Part shown: positions 9,806 to 18,924 of the stretch, one piece after another
Layout of the letters: every line of letters begins with the position of its first letter
Numbering within the stretch: the stretch's first letter is position 1
Source: Mycolicibacterium baixiangningiae
Lineage (GTDB): Bacteria; Actinomycetota; Actinomycetes; Mycobacteriales; Mycobacteriaceae
Direction of reading: 5' to 3'
Assembly (NCBI RefSeq): GCF_016313185.1
Contig: NZ_CP066218.1
Span: forward strand, 4,898,001-4,962,000
Length of the DNA stretch: 64,000 nucleotides
Made by a program: the position numbers and the translations under genes
The notes under the pieces: generated by a model
Database searches by the model: none
The model's input: only the letters and a program-made list of their open reading frames with translations
What the model was told of the DNA's origin: nothing

Positions 9806-11647
9806 CTATCCCGAGCACTGGGGGACCGAGATCTTCGGTTTCACCGTGTCGATCAAGGGCTGCACCGGAACACGTGCGGTGCCGGCTGAAGTCGGCTCCG
9901 AGAGCCGGAAACTCAGCACACCGGATTGCCCGGGCGGTATACCTAGTTGCACTTCGAAGGTCGGGTGACCACGTTCCGTCCCGCTGAAGACAGGCACCTG
10001 TTGCCCGTCGACCAATGCGCTGATCAATGTCGCGCCTGTCGTCGCCAGCAGACGAACGGAGGTGACCATCGCACCCCTCGGCACATCGAGGGGGATGTCT
10101 GGGCGAATACCTGGCGCCGTGGCGACGTAGTCCGGAAGTCCAGTCGTGGGCGCCTCATTCGACAGCCGTATCGTGACAGTCGAATTCCTCGTCTCCGCAC
10201 TACAGCCATCGGCTACGTACTCGATTTGTCTTCTCAAGTAGTAGTCGAGCTTGTTCCCGCCCAGATTGTTGACGACGACTCCGGCGTACGGGGCTGGATC
10301 GTCGGGAACCACGTGAGCCAAGGGAGTCTCTTCGAGGAGCTCCTGGTCGGCGGGCACCGAACTCCACACCGCGATCCTGCGTTCGCCCACTGCCTTACCC
10401 AAGGCGTCGAGCAGCTTCTGCGGCGATTCCACTCGCCCGGTGATCTTTCGGACGACCTCGCTGGCAATGTCCTGCAGGTACATTTTGCGCGCCGTCTGAT
10501 CCGTGGGGAAACGGCTGTACGCGGTGGATTCAGTGAGTTCGACGACGTTGTCCTTGGTGATGACCTCACCATCAGGCATCTTCACCGAGCCTACTGCGCC
10601 GAGCACGTAACTCAGCGCCACCGGATCGAGAGCGATCACCCCGTCGACGTTCATTCCGGTCTGCTCCGCCCACATCGATTTCCAGATCTGGGCTGCGTAG
10701 GGGAAGTGAGAGCTCAGGTTGCTGTTACGGAAATCCGTTGTCGGATTGGTGAACCCGTACATTTCCGTGAACTCACGTCCGAGGTCCACCGAAGCTGTAG
10801 CGCCAGCCAGGTCTCGGTTCGATGCCAACGTGTCAACGGTTGCGGTGCCGTTGTCGAACCGTAGAACGCCGAACCCACCCAGCAGGCCCCCGGTGCCACG
10901 CGCCTCGGCGTTCGTCTGGAAAGCCATGAAATACGTGCGTGCGCCGTCTGCCCCCATCATCGAGGGCACAATCCGTGCGGCCAGCGCGGTGTTGTCGAGC
11001 AAGCCGGCGACGTTGGCCGTCTGTTCCTGCAACTGCGAACGAGCGTCGGCCAGAAGTGAGACGTACGTCGGGTCCGATATCGCCCTGGCGTTCTCGTTGA
11101 GGTTTGTGGCGGCCGCGGCCAGTGTGCTCAGCTGAGGTTCGCGTTCACGGAGCGCCTGGACGTCTACACGGTTGCCCTGCAGCAGCTGATCGGGTGAGAG
11201 GACGGCACCGACCTTTGCTGCTGGCTGCAGTACATCGGCGGCGAGACCAAGTACGACATCGGAAATTTCCTGACCCGAGGTGAATGGATCGCCCAACAAC
11301 GGAACTGCCGAAGCAATATTCCACGGAATCGAATGAGTCGCGTCGCGCGCCTGCTGCGCATGAGAATGCGCGTCGTTCGCAAACTCGGATGCGCCCTCGG
11401 TGTCACCCTGTAGCAGCGCGTCTTTCGCCTGTTGAGCGCTGTTCCGCGCTGCCTCGAGATTCGATTTTGCGTCAAAGGCCCGAACAGCAAGCCAACAACC
11501 GAAAGCCACCACGAGTAGCAAGACAAACAACCCGGCGAACGCCACGTGTCGGCGCCGAAGATGTCGCAGCATCTTCGGCCGCCCCTCTCCCTCGTCCACT
11601 CTCGAAGAACCGTCTAGCGCGCCGTCGTCACCATTCGTTTCACGCAT
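9806..11647 (-). CDS. DUF4012 domain protein, membrane-anchored
   Basis: This 613-residue protein has a charged N-terminus, one membrane helix near residues 34-56 (FAGLFVLLLVVAFGCWLAV), a coiled-coil-like Ala/Gln-rich stretch near 60-110, and a large extracytoplasmic DUF4012 region. Family hallmarks include FMAFQTNAEARGTGGLLGGF near 240-260 and the downstream DGVIALDPVALSYVLGAVG block. The biochemical role of DUF4012 proteins is unknown; they are common in Actinobacteria beside exopolysaccharide and glycosyltransferase genes, and here too. The start has no strong ribosome site; an internal ATG at about residue 26 (MLRHLRRRH) is an alternative. Confidence 0.85.
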   Translation of the reverse strand: MRETNGDDGALDGSSRVDEGEGRPKMLRHLRRRHVAFAGLFVLLLVVAFGCWLAVRAFDAKSNLEAARNSAQQAKDALLQGDTEGASEFANDAHSHAQQARDATHSIPWNIASAVPLLGDPFTSGQEISDVVLGLAADVLQPAAKVGAVLSPDQLLQGNRVDVQALREREPQLSTLAAAATNLNENARAISDPTYVSLLADARSQLQEQTANVAGLLDNTALAARIVPSMMGADGARTYFMAFQTNAEARGTGGLLGGFGVLRFDNGTATVDTLASNRDLAGATASVDLGREFTEMYGFTNPTTDFRNSNLSSHFPYAAQIWKSMWAEQTGMNVDGVIALDPVALSYVLGAVGSVKMPDGEVITKDNVVELTESTAYSRFPTDQTARKMYLQDIASEVVRKITGRVESPQKLLDALGKAVGERRIAVWSSVPADQELLEETPLAHVVPDDPAPYAGVVVNNLGGNKLDYYLRRQIEYVADGCSAETRNSTVTIRLSNEAPTTGLPDYVATAPGIRPDIPLDVPRGAMVTSVRLLATTGATLISALVDGQQVPVFSGTERGHPTFEVQLGIPPGQSGVLSFRLSEPTSAGTARVPVQPLIDTVKPKISVPQCSG

Positions 11648-11784
11648 GAACGACCAACACGCGAATACGTGAAATCAACGATGACTCGCGTTCAATTGAA
11701 GCTCTGGTTCGCATAACCGCCAACGCTGGTGCGGTTCACCAATTGGAGATGAACCGCACCAGACGTGTCGCTAAGGGCAGATCT

Positions 11785-12156
11785 CTAGCCGCGGCCCGTG
11801 GAGTACGGCCCGATCTGGAAGAAGCGCTGCACGGCAGTAATGGCTGCTTGTGCTGCGGCGGCGAAGGGCGCAATGATGGCCCCGGCGACGGCAAAGACCA
11901 GCGCGCCGAACCGCTCGATTATCGTACGGCCGTTCTCCAACCAGGCCGGCTGCTCGGCCAGATCAGCGATGCTCATTATCGGGCTCAACGGCGCGTCGAT
12001 CAAGATCTGCGTCACCGGCGCGATCGGCGCCGGCGCAATGGGATCAGCATTCGCAACTACCGCCGGGAAGGCAGCAGCGGCGGCCACTGCGCACGCTGCG
12101 GTACCCACCTGCAGTCGAGTAACTCCCCCGCGAAAATGTGTCGCCATAGTCGACAT
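11785..12156 (-). CDS. small exported protein, mycobacterial type
   Basis: A 123-residue product with a signal-peptide-like N-terminus: a basic stretch, then a hydrophobic Ala-rich segment and a probable AxA-type cleavage near VVANADP (about residues 33-39). The mature part is short and amphipathic, with PIAPAPIAPV, then an Ala-rich hydrophobic segment VFAVAGAIIAPFAAAA near 90-105. The ATG at 12156 follows AAAGGGGGG, a strong ribosome site, so the longer in-frame upstream extension is not needed. I do not recognise the family beyond its resemblance to mycobacterial secreted proteins of unknown function. Confidence 0.7.
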   Translation of the reverse strand: MSTMATHFRGGVTRLQVGTAACAVAAAAAFPAVVANADPIAPAPIAPVTQILIDAPLSPIMSIADLAEQPAWLENGRTIIERFGALVFAVAGAIIAPFAAAAQAAITAVQRFFQIGPYSTGRG

Positions 12157-12931
12157 GTCCCCCCCTTTATGTTCGAACGACTTTAGTGAGCAAAGCTTCT
12201 CAGACCCTAGTGACCGTGTCAACCGGAACTCGCGGAGCACACACAGTTCCGATATCTTTGCGGCCGATTCAGTGACGGCATCCATTTCGCTGCAGCCTGA
12301 AGGCGTCGACGACGCCAATGCACCGGTCAGACTACTTCGCCAGGCGGTTCGCGCAGGTCAACCGTTGCGAGATGAGCGTGACCGCGTCGAGCGACACCCG
12401 CGCATCGGCCGCAATTTGCCCATATCCACGCTATTTCGGCGCTTAACGGCAACGCTGGACCCCCAGGCGCTCCAGACCACGCGTTTGCCAAATATCGTCT
12501 GGATTGCACCAGACGTGGGCAAACCAATCCTGTCGGTCGCGCTCGATCGCGACAATCCGTCTTGTGGCCGTTACCAGAAGTAACGATTAGTTAAAAGTGC
12601 GTGAACTCGTGCGCATGGCGCCGCGATTGTTTAACTCTCGGCGGACGCCCGCCTAAGCGCCAGCGCCCGACAGATCGGTCACCCGCCGCAAGCCCAGATC
12701 GCCGTGACTCGATATACCACGTCGTCTTCGGCATTCGGTGTCGGCATCCATACCCGGACCCCCTCCCTACCGCACCAGCGGCTAGCGGACCGCGGGTCTA
12801 TCGCTTGTCGTCATCGCACACCGAAGCGCCGTGCCGGCGGTCACCCTCAACAACGCGACACCCGACAACCCAATTCTTACGAAGTCCTCGATTCTCAGCC
12901 GCTTATTATTTGCTATCGATACCGTGGCGAT
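12157..12931. other. gene-poor gap left of the ribosomal block
   Basis: I find no reliable gene in this roughly 770-bp stretch. Frames on both strands are open but read as low-complexity or Arg/Pro-rich peptides without start signals. It includes the promoter region for the small exported protein. The end of a possible small plus-strand gene follows at 12932. Confidence 0.45.
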
Positions 12932-13117
12932 GTGGCACCACCTAACGCCTACCTGGTCACTTCCTGGCTCAACAACCGTGCACAGTGCCAATGCGGCTAC
13001 GAAGGCAAACGACGCTGGTTTCGCGGTAATGCCGTCATCGATGTCATCGAGCACTGCCAGCTGACCGAGCACAAGCCGGTCGGCCTCCCCGCCATCAGGC
13101 AGATGCAGTCGCTCTGA
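12932..13117 (+). CDS. small hypothetical protein with CxC zinc-knuckle-like motif
   Basis: A GTG-started frame of 61 codons reads AQCQCGYEGKRRWFRGNAV and then DVIEHCQLTEHKPVGLP. Two closely spaced cysteines, a later cysteine and histidines, plus the conserved-looking GKRRWF segment, suggest a small metal-binding or nucleic-acid-binding fold. The frame stays open upstream to 12704, but that part has no coding appearance. No strong ribosome site is visible, so the start is uncertain. It converges on rplA, with a hairpin between them. I recognise no named family. Confidence 0.45.
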   Translation: MAPPNAYLVTSWLNNRAQCQCGYEGKRRWFRGNAVIDVIEHCQLTEHKPVGLPAIRQMQSL

Positions 13118-13144
13118 GGCGCCCACAGACACACGAGACAAGCA

Positions 13145-13176
13145 GAAAGCCCTCGCCCAATTGGGCGAGGGCTTTC
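13145..13176 (-). terminator. perfect hairpin terminator downstream of rplA
   Basis: GAAAGCCCTCGCCC (13145-13158), AATT, then GGGCGAGGGCTTTC (13163-13176) forms a 14-bp perfect stem. It sits 17 bp after the rplA stop on the minus strand and could also stop transcription from the small plus-strand gene. The following minus-strand tract is only moderately T-rich. Confidence 0.85.
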
Positions 13177-13192
13177 TAGCGGTTTGGAGGAC

Positions 13193-13900
13193 TCAGGCCT
13201 CGGCGAAGTTGCGCGTCACCGCCGGGTCGACCGGGATGCCCGGGCCCGTCGTCGTCGACACGACGATCTTCTTCAGGTAACGGCCCTTCGACGCCGACGG
13301 CTTGGCGCGCAGGATCTCATCGAGCGCGGCACCGTAGTTCTCGACCAGCTTCGACTCGTCGAACGAGGCCTTGCCGATCACGATGTGCAGGTTGGCCTGC
13401 TTGTCCACGCGGAAGTTGATCTTGCCGCCCTTGATGTCGGACACAGCCTTGGCCACATCGGGGGTCACCGTGCCGGTCTTCGGGTTCGGCATCAGACCAC
13501 GCGGGCCCAGGATGCGCGCGATGCGCCCGACCTTGGCCATCTGATCCGGGGTCGCGATCGCCGCGTCGAAGTCGAGCATGCCGCCCTGGATCTGCTCGAT
13601 CAGGTCGTCGCTGCCGACGATGTCCGCACCCGCGGCGATGGCTGCCTCGGCCTTGTCACCCACGGCGAACACCGCGACGCGCGCGGTCTTACCGGTGCCG
13701 TGCGGCAGGTTCACCGTGCCACGCACCATCTGATCGGCCTTACGCGGATCCACGCCCAGCCGGATCGCGACCTCGACGGTGGCGTCCTGCTTCTTCGACG
13801 ACGTCTCCTTGGCCAGCTTCGCGGCCTCGATCGGCGTGTAGAGCTTGTCCTTGTCCACCTTCTCGGCGGCTTCGCGGTAGGCCTTGCTGTTCTTGCTCAT
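13193..13900 (-). CDS. rplA: 50S ribosomal protein L1
   Basis: L1 forms the stalk beside the ribosomal E site and helps tRNA leave. The 235-residue product starts [19 protein letters not shown] and contains [33 protein letters not shown] and the C-terminal [12 protein letters not shown], all typical of L1. The ATG at 13900 is preferred over an in-frame start 19 codons upstream because it matches the family N-terminus. It follows rplK in the order nusG-rplK-rplA found across bacteria. Free L1 represses its own operon mRNA in many bacteria; I see no specific site here. Confidence 0.97.
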   Translation of the reverse strand: MSKNSKAYREAAEKVDKDKLYTPIEAAKLAKETSSKKQDATVEVAIRLGVDPRKADQMVRGTVNLPHGTGKTARVAVFAVGDKAEAAIAAGADIVGSDDLIEQIQGGMLDFDAAIATPDQMAKVGRIARILGPRGLMPNPKTGTVTPDVAKAVSDIKGGKINFRVDKQANLHIVIGKASFDESKLVENYGAALDEILRAKPSASKGRYLKKIVVSTTTGPGIPVDPAVTRNFAEA

Positions 13901-14001
13901 TGATCTTCCAATCGTGTGTGTTGGAGTCGTGGTGCGGGCCGATGCCAGCCCTCCCACATTTCGGGCCGATCCGCTTCGCTTCTCGGCCGAAGACGGTCGA
14001 A

Positions 14002-14433
14002 CTATTCGACCGTGATGCCCATCGACCGAGCAGTGCCGGCGATGATCTTCGCGGCCTGGTCGATGTCGTTGGCGTTGAGATCTTCCTTCTTGGTCTCGGC
14101 GATCTCGCGCACCTGATCCCAGCTCACCTTGGCGACCTTGGTCTTGTGCGGCTCACCGGAGCCCTTCTGCACACCGGCAGCCTTCAGCAGCAGCTTCGCC
14201 GCGGGCGGCGTCTTGAGCTGGAAGGTGAAGGTGCGGTCCTCGTAGACGGTGATCTCCACGGGGATGACGTTGCCGCGCTGGCTTTCCGTCGCGGCGTTGT
14301 ACGCCTTGCAGAACTCCATGATGTTGACGCCGTGCTGACCGAGCGCCGGACCCACGGGCGGGGCAGGGTTGGCCGCCCCGGCCTGGATCTGCAGCTTGAT
14401 CAGCCCGGTGACCTTCTTCTTCTTCGGGGCCAT
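14002..14433 (-). CDS. rplK: 50S ribosomal protein L11
   Basis: L11 binds the GTPase-associated centre of 23S rRNA and supports factor-dependent GTPase steps and the stringent-response sensor. The 143-residue protein begins [16 protein letters not shown] and holds [18 protein letters not shown] and [15 protein letters not shown], the full-length L11 signature. It lies 31 bp after nusG and 101 bp before rplA on the minus strand. Confidence 0.98.
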   Translation of the reverse strand: MAPKKKKVTGLIKLQIQAGAANPAPPVGPALGQHGVNIMEFCKAYNAATESQRGNVIPVEITVYEDRTFTFQLKTPPAAKLLLKAAGVQKGSGEPHKTKVAKVSWDQVREIAETKKEDLNANDIDQAAKIIAGTARSMGITVE

Positions 14434-14464
14434 GCTGTGGTGTTCCTTCTCTTTTTCTCGGGTC

Positions 14465-15316
<852 letters not shown>

Positions 15317-15334
15317 TTACTGGCCGATCCTCGG

Positions 15335-15781
15335 CTATTCGCCGAACACCAGACCGACCAGTCGGGCCAGGCCGTAGTCGGCCCCGGCGATCAGCGCCAC
15401 CATGAAGGCGAGGAAGACCAGCACCACGCTGGTGTAGCTGACCATCTGCTTGCGGTTCGGCCAGATGACCTTGCGCAGCTCGGCGATGACCTGCCTGATG
15501 TAGTTGACGACGTAGAGGAACGGATTCGGGAACCGGCCCGGTTCCTTCTTCGCGGTCTTCTTGGCCGTGCCAGAGCCGTTCTTGGTGGCCTTGGTGTCCG
15601 TCGACAAGGCGTCGCCATTGGATTCGGCGTCGGTCTCGACCGCCGCGCGCCGCGTCCGCTTGCCGGTGGGGCGCAGTGGCCGGGTCACCACGGCGGTCTG
15701 ACCGCCGGTGTCCTCGACGCCGTCGTTCTCTGCGTCGTTGCCGGTGCCTGCGGAGCCGGCACTATCGCGCTCGTCGCTCAC
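15335..15781 (-). CDS. secE: preprotein translocase subunit SecE
   Basis: SecE clamps SecY in the Sec translocon. The 148-residue protein has a long hydrophilic N-terminal extension (about 85 residues), common in mycobacteria, then the conserved amphipathic helix and single membrane segment: RQVIAELRKVIWPNRKQM followed by YTSVVLVFLAFMVALIAGAD. It sits between tRNA-Trp and nusG, the usual bacterial context. Confidence 0.95.
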   Translation of the reverse strand: MSDERDSAGSAGTGNDAENDGVEDTGGQTAVVTRPLRPTGKRTRRAAVETDAESNGDALSTDTKATKNGSGTAKKTAKKEPGRFPNPFLYVVNYIRQVIAELRKVIWPNRKQMVSYTSVVLVFLAFMVALIAGADYGLARLVGLVFGE

Positions 15782-15860
15782 CGCATGCCTTTCGTCTCAG
15801 GTTCCTGTGGACTGTTGTCATCACTGTCCAGTGTCCACACGTTGTCCAGTATTCAGTTGG

Positions 15861-15933
<73 letters not shown>

Positions 15934-16101
15934 TCAGTGCTGGCAATGCCGGCATGCTGCCGACGCTGTCCTCACTGTGTACGGGGCTCACACAATTCGC
16001 GCGCTTCCAGACGATCAGTCTGAAGCGCGCTGTAATGGGAAAACCCCGGTTACCGAGTTTAGCGCGCAGCCTGTCGGACTTCCTAATCCGCTGCCCAGCG
16101 A

Positions 16102-16611
16102 CTACTCGCCCTCGGCCTTGCGGACCACCTGACCCGTCTCCGGATCCCACCTCACCGAGATCGAGTTGTCGCCCTCATGCCCCATCAGGGTGGTGAACGA
16201 CTCCATCACGACCATGTCGTTCTGGTCGACGAGCACGTTGCGGGTCGTGACGATGTCGGCGCCGAAGCGCTCGTCGACGGTCTCGATGTGCATCGTGCCG
16301 GTGAGCGCGTCGCCGACCATGATCGGCCGGTGGAAGAGGAACTTCTGATCGACCTGGACGATCTGCATCGTCTCCAGACCCACGTCGACGTTCTGGAAGA
16401 AGTGGTTCTGGATCATGACCGCGAAGATCGACATGAAAGTGGGCGGCGCGATCAGCGCATCGTGGCCCAGTTCGGCCGCGGCGTCCTCGTCGAGGCTCGC
16501 CGGATCGGTGACCTTCACGGACTTCGCGTACTGCCGGATCTGTTCGCGGCCCACGACGAACGTGTCCGGGTATTTCCAGACCATGCCGCGGATGTCGGTT
16601 TTGAGTGCCAT
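16102..16611 (-). CDS. hadC: (3R)-hydroxyacyl-ACP dehydratase subunit HadC
   Basis: HadC pairs with HadB to dehydrate long-chain 3-hydroxyacyl-ACP in the FAS-II cycle that builds meromycolic acids. The 169-residue protein has the MaoC-like N-terminal dehydratase fold: WKYPDTFVVGREQIRQYA and LIAPPTFMSIFAV. It lacks the D-x4-H hydratase motif, which HadB supplies. The gene lies 11 bp after hadB. Confidence 0.95.
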   Translation of the reverse strand: MALKTDIRGMVWKYPDTFVVGREQIRQYAKSVKVTDPASLDEDAAAELGHDALIAPPTFMSIFAVMIQNHFFQNVDVGLETMQIVQVDQKFLFHRPIMVGDALTGTMHIETVDERFGADIVTTRNVLVDQNDMVVMESFTTLMGHEGDNSISVRWDPETGQVVRKAEGE

Positions 16612-16622
16612 GTGAACGACCC

Positions 16623-17051
16623 CTACGCCAGCGTCGCGATGGCGACGGCCCGGCCGAAGATCTTCTTGCCGCCGGCGGTGGCCGCCAGCGCGATCGTCAC
16701 CGTCTTCGTCTCGGGTTCTGCGGACTTCACGCGGCCGGTGAACACGATCTCGGCGCCCTTGCCGTCGTTGGGCACGGGGACCACGGCGGTGAAGCGCACG
16801 TTGTACTCCTTGACCGCGGCCGGATCCCCCACCCAGGAGGTGACGTAGCCGCCGCCGAGGCCCATCGTGAGCATGCCGTGGGCGATGGCGGTGTCGAGAC
16901 CGACCTGCTTGGCGATCTCGTCGTCCCAGTGGATCGGGTTCAGATCGCCCGAGACGCCGGCATAGTTCACCAGGTCCTGCCGGGTCAGGGTGATCACCTT
17001 CTCGGGAAGTTGATCGCCCACCTTGACGGAATCGAACTCACGCAGTGCCAT
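16623..17051 (-). CDS. hadB: (3R)-hydroxyacyl-ACP dehydratase catalytic subunit HadB
   Basis: HadB is the catalytic partner of both HadA and HadC in mycolic acid elongation. The 142-residue protein carries the hydratase-2 motif in YAGVSGDLNPIHWDDE (near residues 30-45), with Asp and His as catalytic residues, and HGMLTMGLGGGYV. The ATG at 17051 overlaps the 3' end of hadA by 14 bp and matches the usual N-terminus MALREFDSV; an in-frame ATG four codons earlier is less likely. Confidence 0.97.
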   Translation of the reverse strand: MALREFDSVKVGDQLPEKVITLTRQDLVNYAGVSGDLNPIHWDDEIAKQVGLDTAIAHGMLTMGLGGGYVTSWVGDPAAVKEYNVRFTAVVPVPNDGKGAEIVFTGRVKSAEPETKTVTIALAATAGGKKIFGRAVAIATLA

Positions 17052-17517
17052 CGCTGAAGCCACTCTCTCCGTTGTCGTCGCTGCGGCCCGCCAGGGTGGT
17101 GTAGGTCTCCTGTACGACGTCGCCGTTCTCGTTCGTGATCATGTTCCTGGTGGTGATGATGTCGGTGCCGTGCGCCGTGCGGATCGAGTCGATGTGCACG
17201 TCGCAGTACAGCTTGTCGCCTGCCTGGATCGGCCGGACGAACTTGAGCACCTGGTCGACCTGGACGATCTGGGCATCCGAGATGTTGATGTTGGCGGCAT
17301 TGAACATCGCCAACTGCGCCTGGTAACCGAACACCGAGATGAACGTCAGCGGTGCGAGCAGCCCCGGGTATCCGAGGTCCGCGGCGGCCTTCTCGTCGAA
17401 GAAGGAGGCGTCGTCGTTCTGCACGGCGACGGCGTACTCGCGGATCTTCTCTCGCCCGACCACATAGTGATCGGGATGCCGGTAGTGCAACCCGACGTAG
17501 TTGTCCAAGAAAGACAC
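17038..17517 (-). CDS. hadA: (3R)-hydroxyacyl-ACP dehydratase subunit HadA
   Basis: HadA forms the HadAB dehydratase acting on shorter meromycolate intermediates and is linked to resistance to thiacetazone-type drugs in M. tuberculosis. The 159-residue protein reads YVGLHYRHPDHYVVGREKIR at the N-terminus, then LLAPLTFISVFGYQ and IVQVDQVLKFVRPI, parallel to HadC. It is first in the hadA-hadB-hadC unit and follows rpmG closely. Confidence 0.96.
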   Translation of the reverse strand: MSFLDNYVGLHYRHPDHYVVGREKIREYAVAVQNDDASFFDEKAAADLGYPGLLAPLTFISVFGYQAQLAMFNAANINISDAQIVQVDQVLKFVRPIQAGDKLYCDVHIDSIRTAHGTDIITTRNMITNENGDVVQETYTTLAGRSDDNGESGFSDGTA

Positions 17518-17567
17518 GAGTGATGAACCTATCTGTCAGCCGACGCCGAAGCGAACGGGCCGACCGA

Positions 17568-17735
17568 TCAGCGCGACTCCTTGTGCGCCCGGTGCGTCCC
17601 GCAGTTCGGGCAGAACTTCTTCAGTTCCAGCCGATCAGGGTCGTTGCGGCGGTTCTTCTTCGTGATGTAGTTGCGGTGCTTGCACACCTCGCAGGCCAAG
17701 GTGATCTTCGGCCGGACGTCGGTACTGGAGGCCAC
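17568..17735 (-). CDS. rpmG: 50S ribosomal protein L33
   Basis: This 55-residue protein has the four-cysteine zinc form of L33: CEVC near residues 15-18 and CPNC near 42-45, with [20 protein letters not shown] between them. GTG at 17735 is the start; GGCCTCCAG follows it and no competing ATG exists. It sits between tRNA-Met and hadA, as rpmG2 does in M. tuberculosis. The cysteine-containing form is normally the zinc-replete version. Confidence 0.95.
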   Translation of the reverse strand: MASSTDVRPKITLACEVCKHRNYITKKNRRNDPDRLELKKFCPNCGTHRAHKESR

Positions 17736-17779
17736 GTCAGCTGCCCTCTTTCAAATCTCGTGTCGTTGCTCGTGCTCTG

Positions 17780-17853
17780 TAGCGGTGGGGGGGCTCGATC
17801 CCCCGACCTCACGATTATGAGTCGTGCGCTCTAACCAGCTGAGCTACACCGCC
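17780..17853 (-). tRNA. tRNA-Met (CAT anticodon)
   Basis: A 74-nt tRNA on the minus strand. The acceptor GGCGGTG pairs with CACCGCT (one G-U), the anticodon loop is CTCATAA and the T-arm contains GGATCGAGCC. The 3' CCA is not encoded. The first acceptor pair is a pair, not the mismatch of an initiator, so this is most likely an elongator tRNA-Met. Confidence 0.93.
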
Positions 17854-17884
17854 ATTCCAGGCGCCTACCACTCGTCGGTCGCCG

Positions 17885-17957
17885 AGCCCCCTAACGGAAT
17901 CGAACCGTTGACCTTTTCCTTACCATGGAAACGCTCTACCGACTGAGCTAAGGGGGC
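17885..17957 (-). tRNA. tRNA-Thr (GGT anticodon)
   Basis: A 73-nt tRNA on the minus strand with acceptor GCCCCCT pairing AGGGGGC, anticodon loop ATGGTAA closed by TTTCC/GGAAA, and T-arm GGTTCGATTCC. The 3' CCA is not encoded. It stands 31 bp from tRNA-Met and is probably co-transcribed with it. Confidence 0.95.
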
Positions 17958-18067
17958 CTTACCCGCGGCGTGGTCAGCGCCGTGCCGTGGGCCTTAAAGA
18001 GACTACAGTCTGGCCCGGGCAGTCGCCAAACCGCTGGTCACTGCGAGGCTTCGCTGCCGTGGATGCT

Positions 18068-18080
18068 TAATGTTGAGCGT
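18068..18080 (+). promoter_or_regulatory. -10 element for a leaderless MBL mRNA
   Basis: TAATGT at 18068-18073 fits the mycobacterial -10 pattern TAnnnT. It ends 7 nt before the ATG at 18081, so transcription would start at or next to the start codon. No ribosome site is present, which fits leaderless translation. Confidence 0.55.
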
Positions 18081-18797
18081 ATGCCCGACGCTGATCGCCT
18101 CTACTTCCGCCAACTGCTGGCCGGGCGCGACTTCGCCGCCGGCGACATGATCGCCACGCAGATGCGCAACTTCGCCTACCTCATCGGCGACCGGGAGATC
18201 GGCGACTGCGTCGTCGTCGATCCGGCGTACGCGGCCGGTGATCTCGTCGATGCGCTCGAGGCCGACGGTATGCACCTGTCCGGCGTGCTGGCCACCCACC
18301 ACCACCCCGATCACGTCGGCGGCTCGATGATGGGCTTCGAACTGGCCGGGCTCGCCGAGCTGCTCGAGCGGGTCAGCGTGCCGGTGCACGTCAACAGCCA
18401 CGAGGCGGACTGGGTCTCCCGGGTCACCGGGATCGCCCGCAGCGAGCTGACCGCTCACGACCACGGTGACGTGGTGAGCGTCGGCAGCATCGGCATCGAA
18501 CTGCTGCACACCCCCGGCCACACCCCGGGCAGCCAGTGCTTCCTGCTCGACGGCCGCCTGGTCGCCGGGGACACGCTCTTCCTCGAAGGCTGCGGACGCA
18601 CCGACTTCCCCGGCGGGAACGTCGACGACATGTTCCGCAGCCTGCAGGCGCTGGCCAAGCTGCCCGGCGACCCGACGGTGTTCCCCGGCCACTGGTACTC
18701 CGCGGAGCCCAGCGCCGCGCTCTCGGAGGTGCGGCAGAACAACTACGTCTACCGCGCCGGCGACCTCGACCAGTGGCGCTCGCTGATGGGCGGCTGA
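18081..18797 (+). CDS. MBL-fold hydrolase, glyoxalase II-like
   Basis: A 238-residue metallo-beta-lactamase-fold protein with the metal motif THHHPDH at about residues 72-78, further ligands in HTPGHTPGS near 145-153 and GDTLF near 166, and a terminal PGHWYS histidine. This matches hydroxyacylglutathione-hydrolase-like enzymes; mycobacteria have mycothiol, not glutathione, so the natural thioester is unknown. The gene is in the place of Rv0634c. ATG at 18081 is preferred; an in-frame ATG six codons upstream overlaps the -10 element. Confidence 0.88.
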   Translation: MPDADRLYFRQLLAGRDFAAGDMIATQMRNFAYLIGDREIGDCVVVDPAYAAGDLVDALEADGMHLSGVLATHHHPDHVGGSMMGFELAGLAELLERVSVPVHVNSHEADWVSRVTGIARSELTAHDHGDVVSVGSIGIELLHTPGHTPGSQCFLLDGRLVAGDTLFLEGCGRTDFPGGNVDDMFRSLQALAKLPGDPTVFPGHWYSAEPSAALSEVRQNNYVYRAGDLDQWRSLMGG

Positions 18798-18924
18798 CGC
18801 GTCGTTCGCGGTGTTCCCGCACCGGATGACGTCACAATCATGACGGTTTCGCCGAGGGCGTGTAAGGCGCTCGTCAGCGGGCAAACTCGGTTACGAACAG
18901 CATCGTTAAGGGCCGGGGGTCGCT

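Noticed and set aside
9297..9968. 223-codon plus-strand frame before DUF4012
   Set aside because: Runs into the antisense of the DUF4012 gene and lacks coding character.
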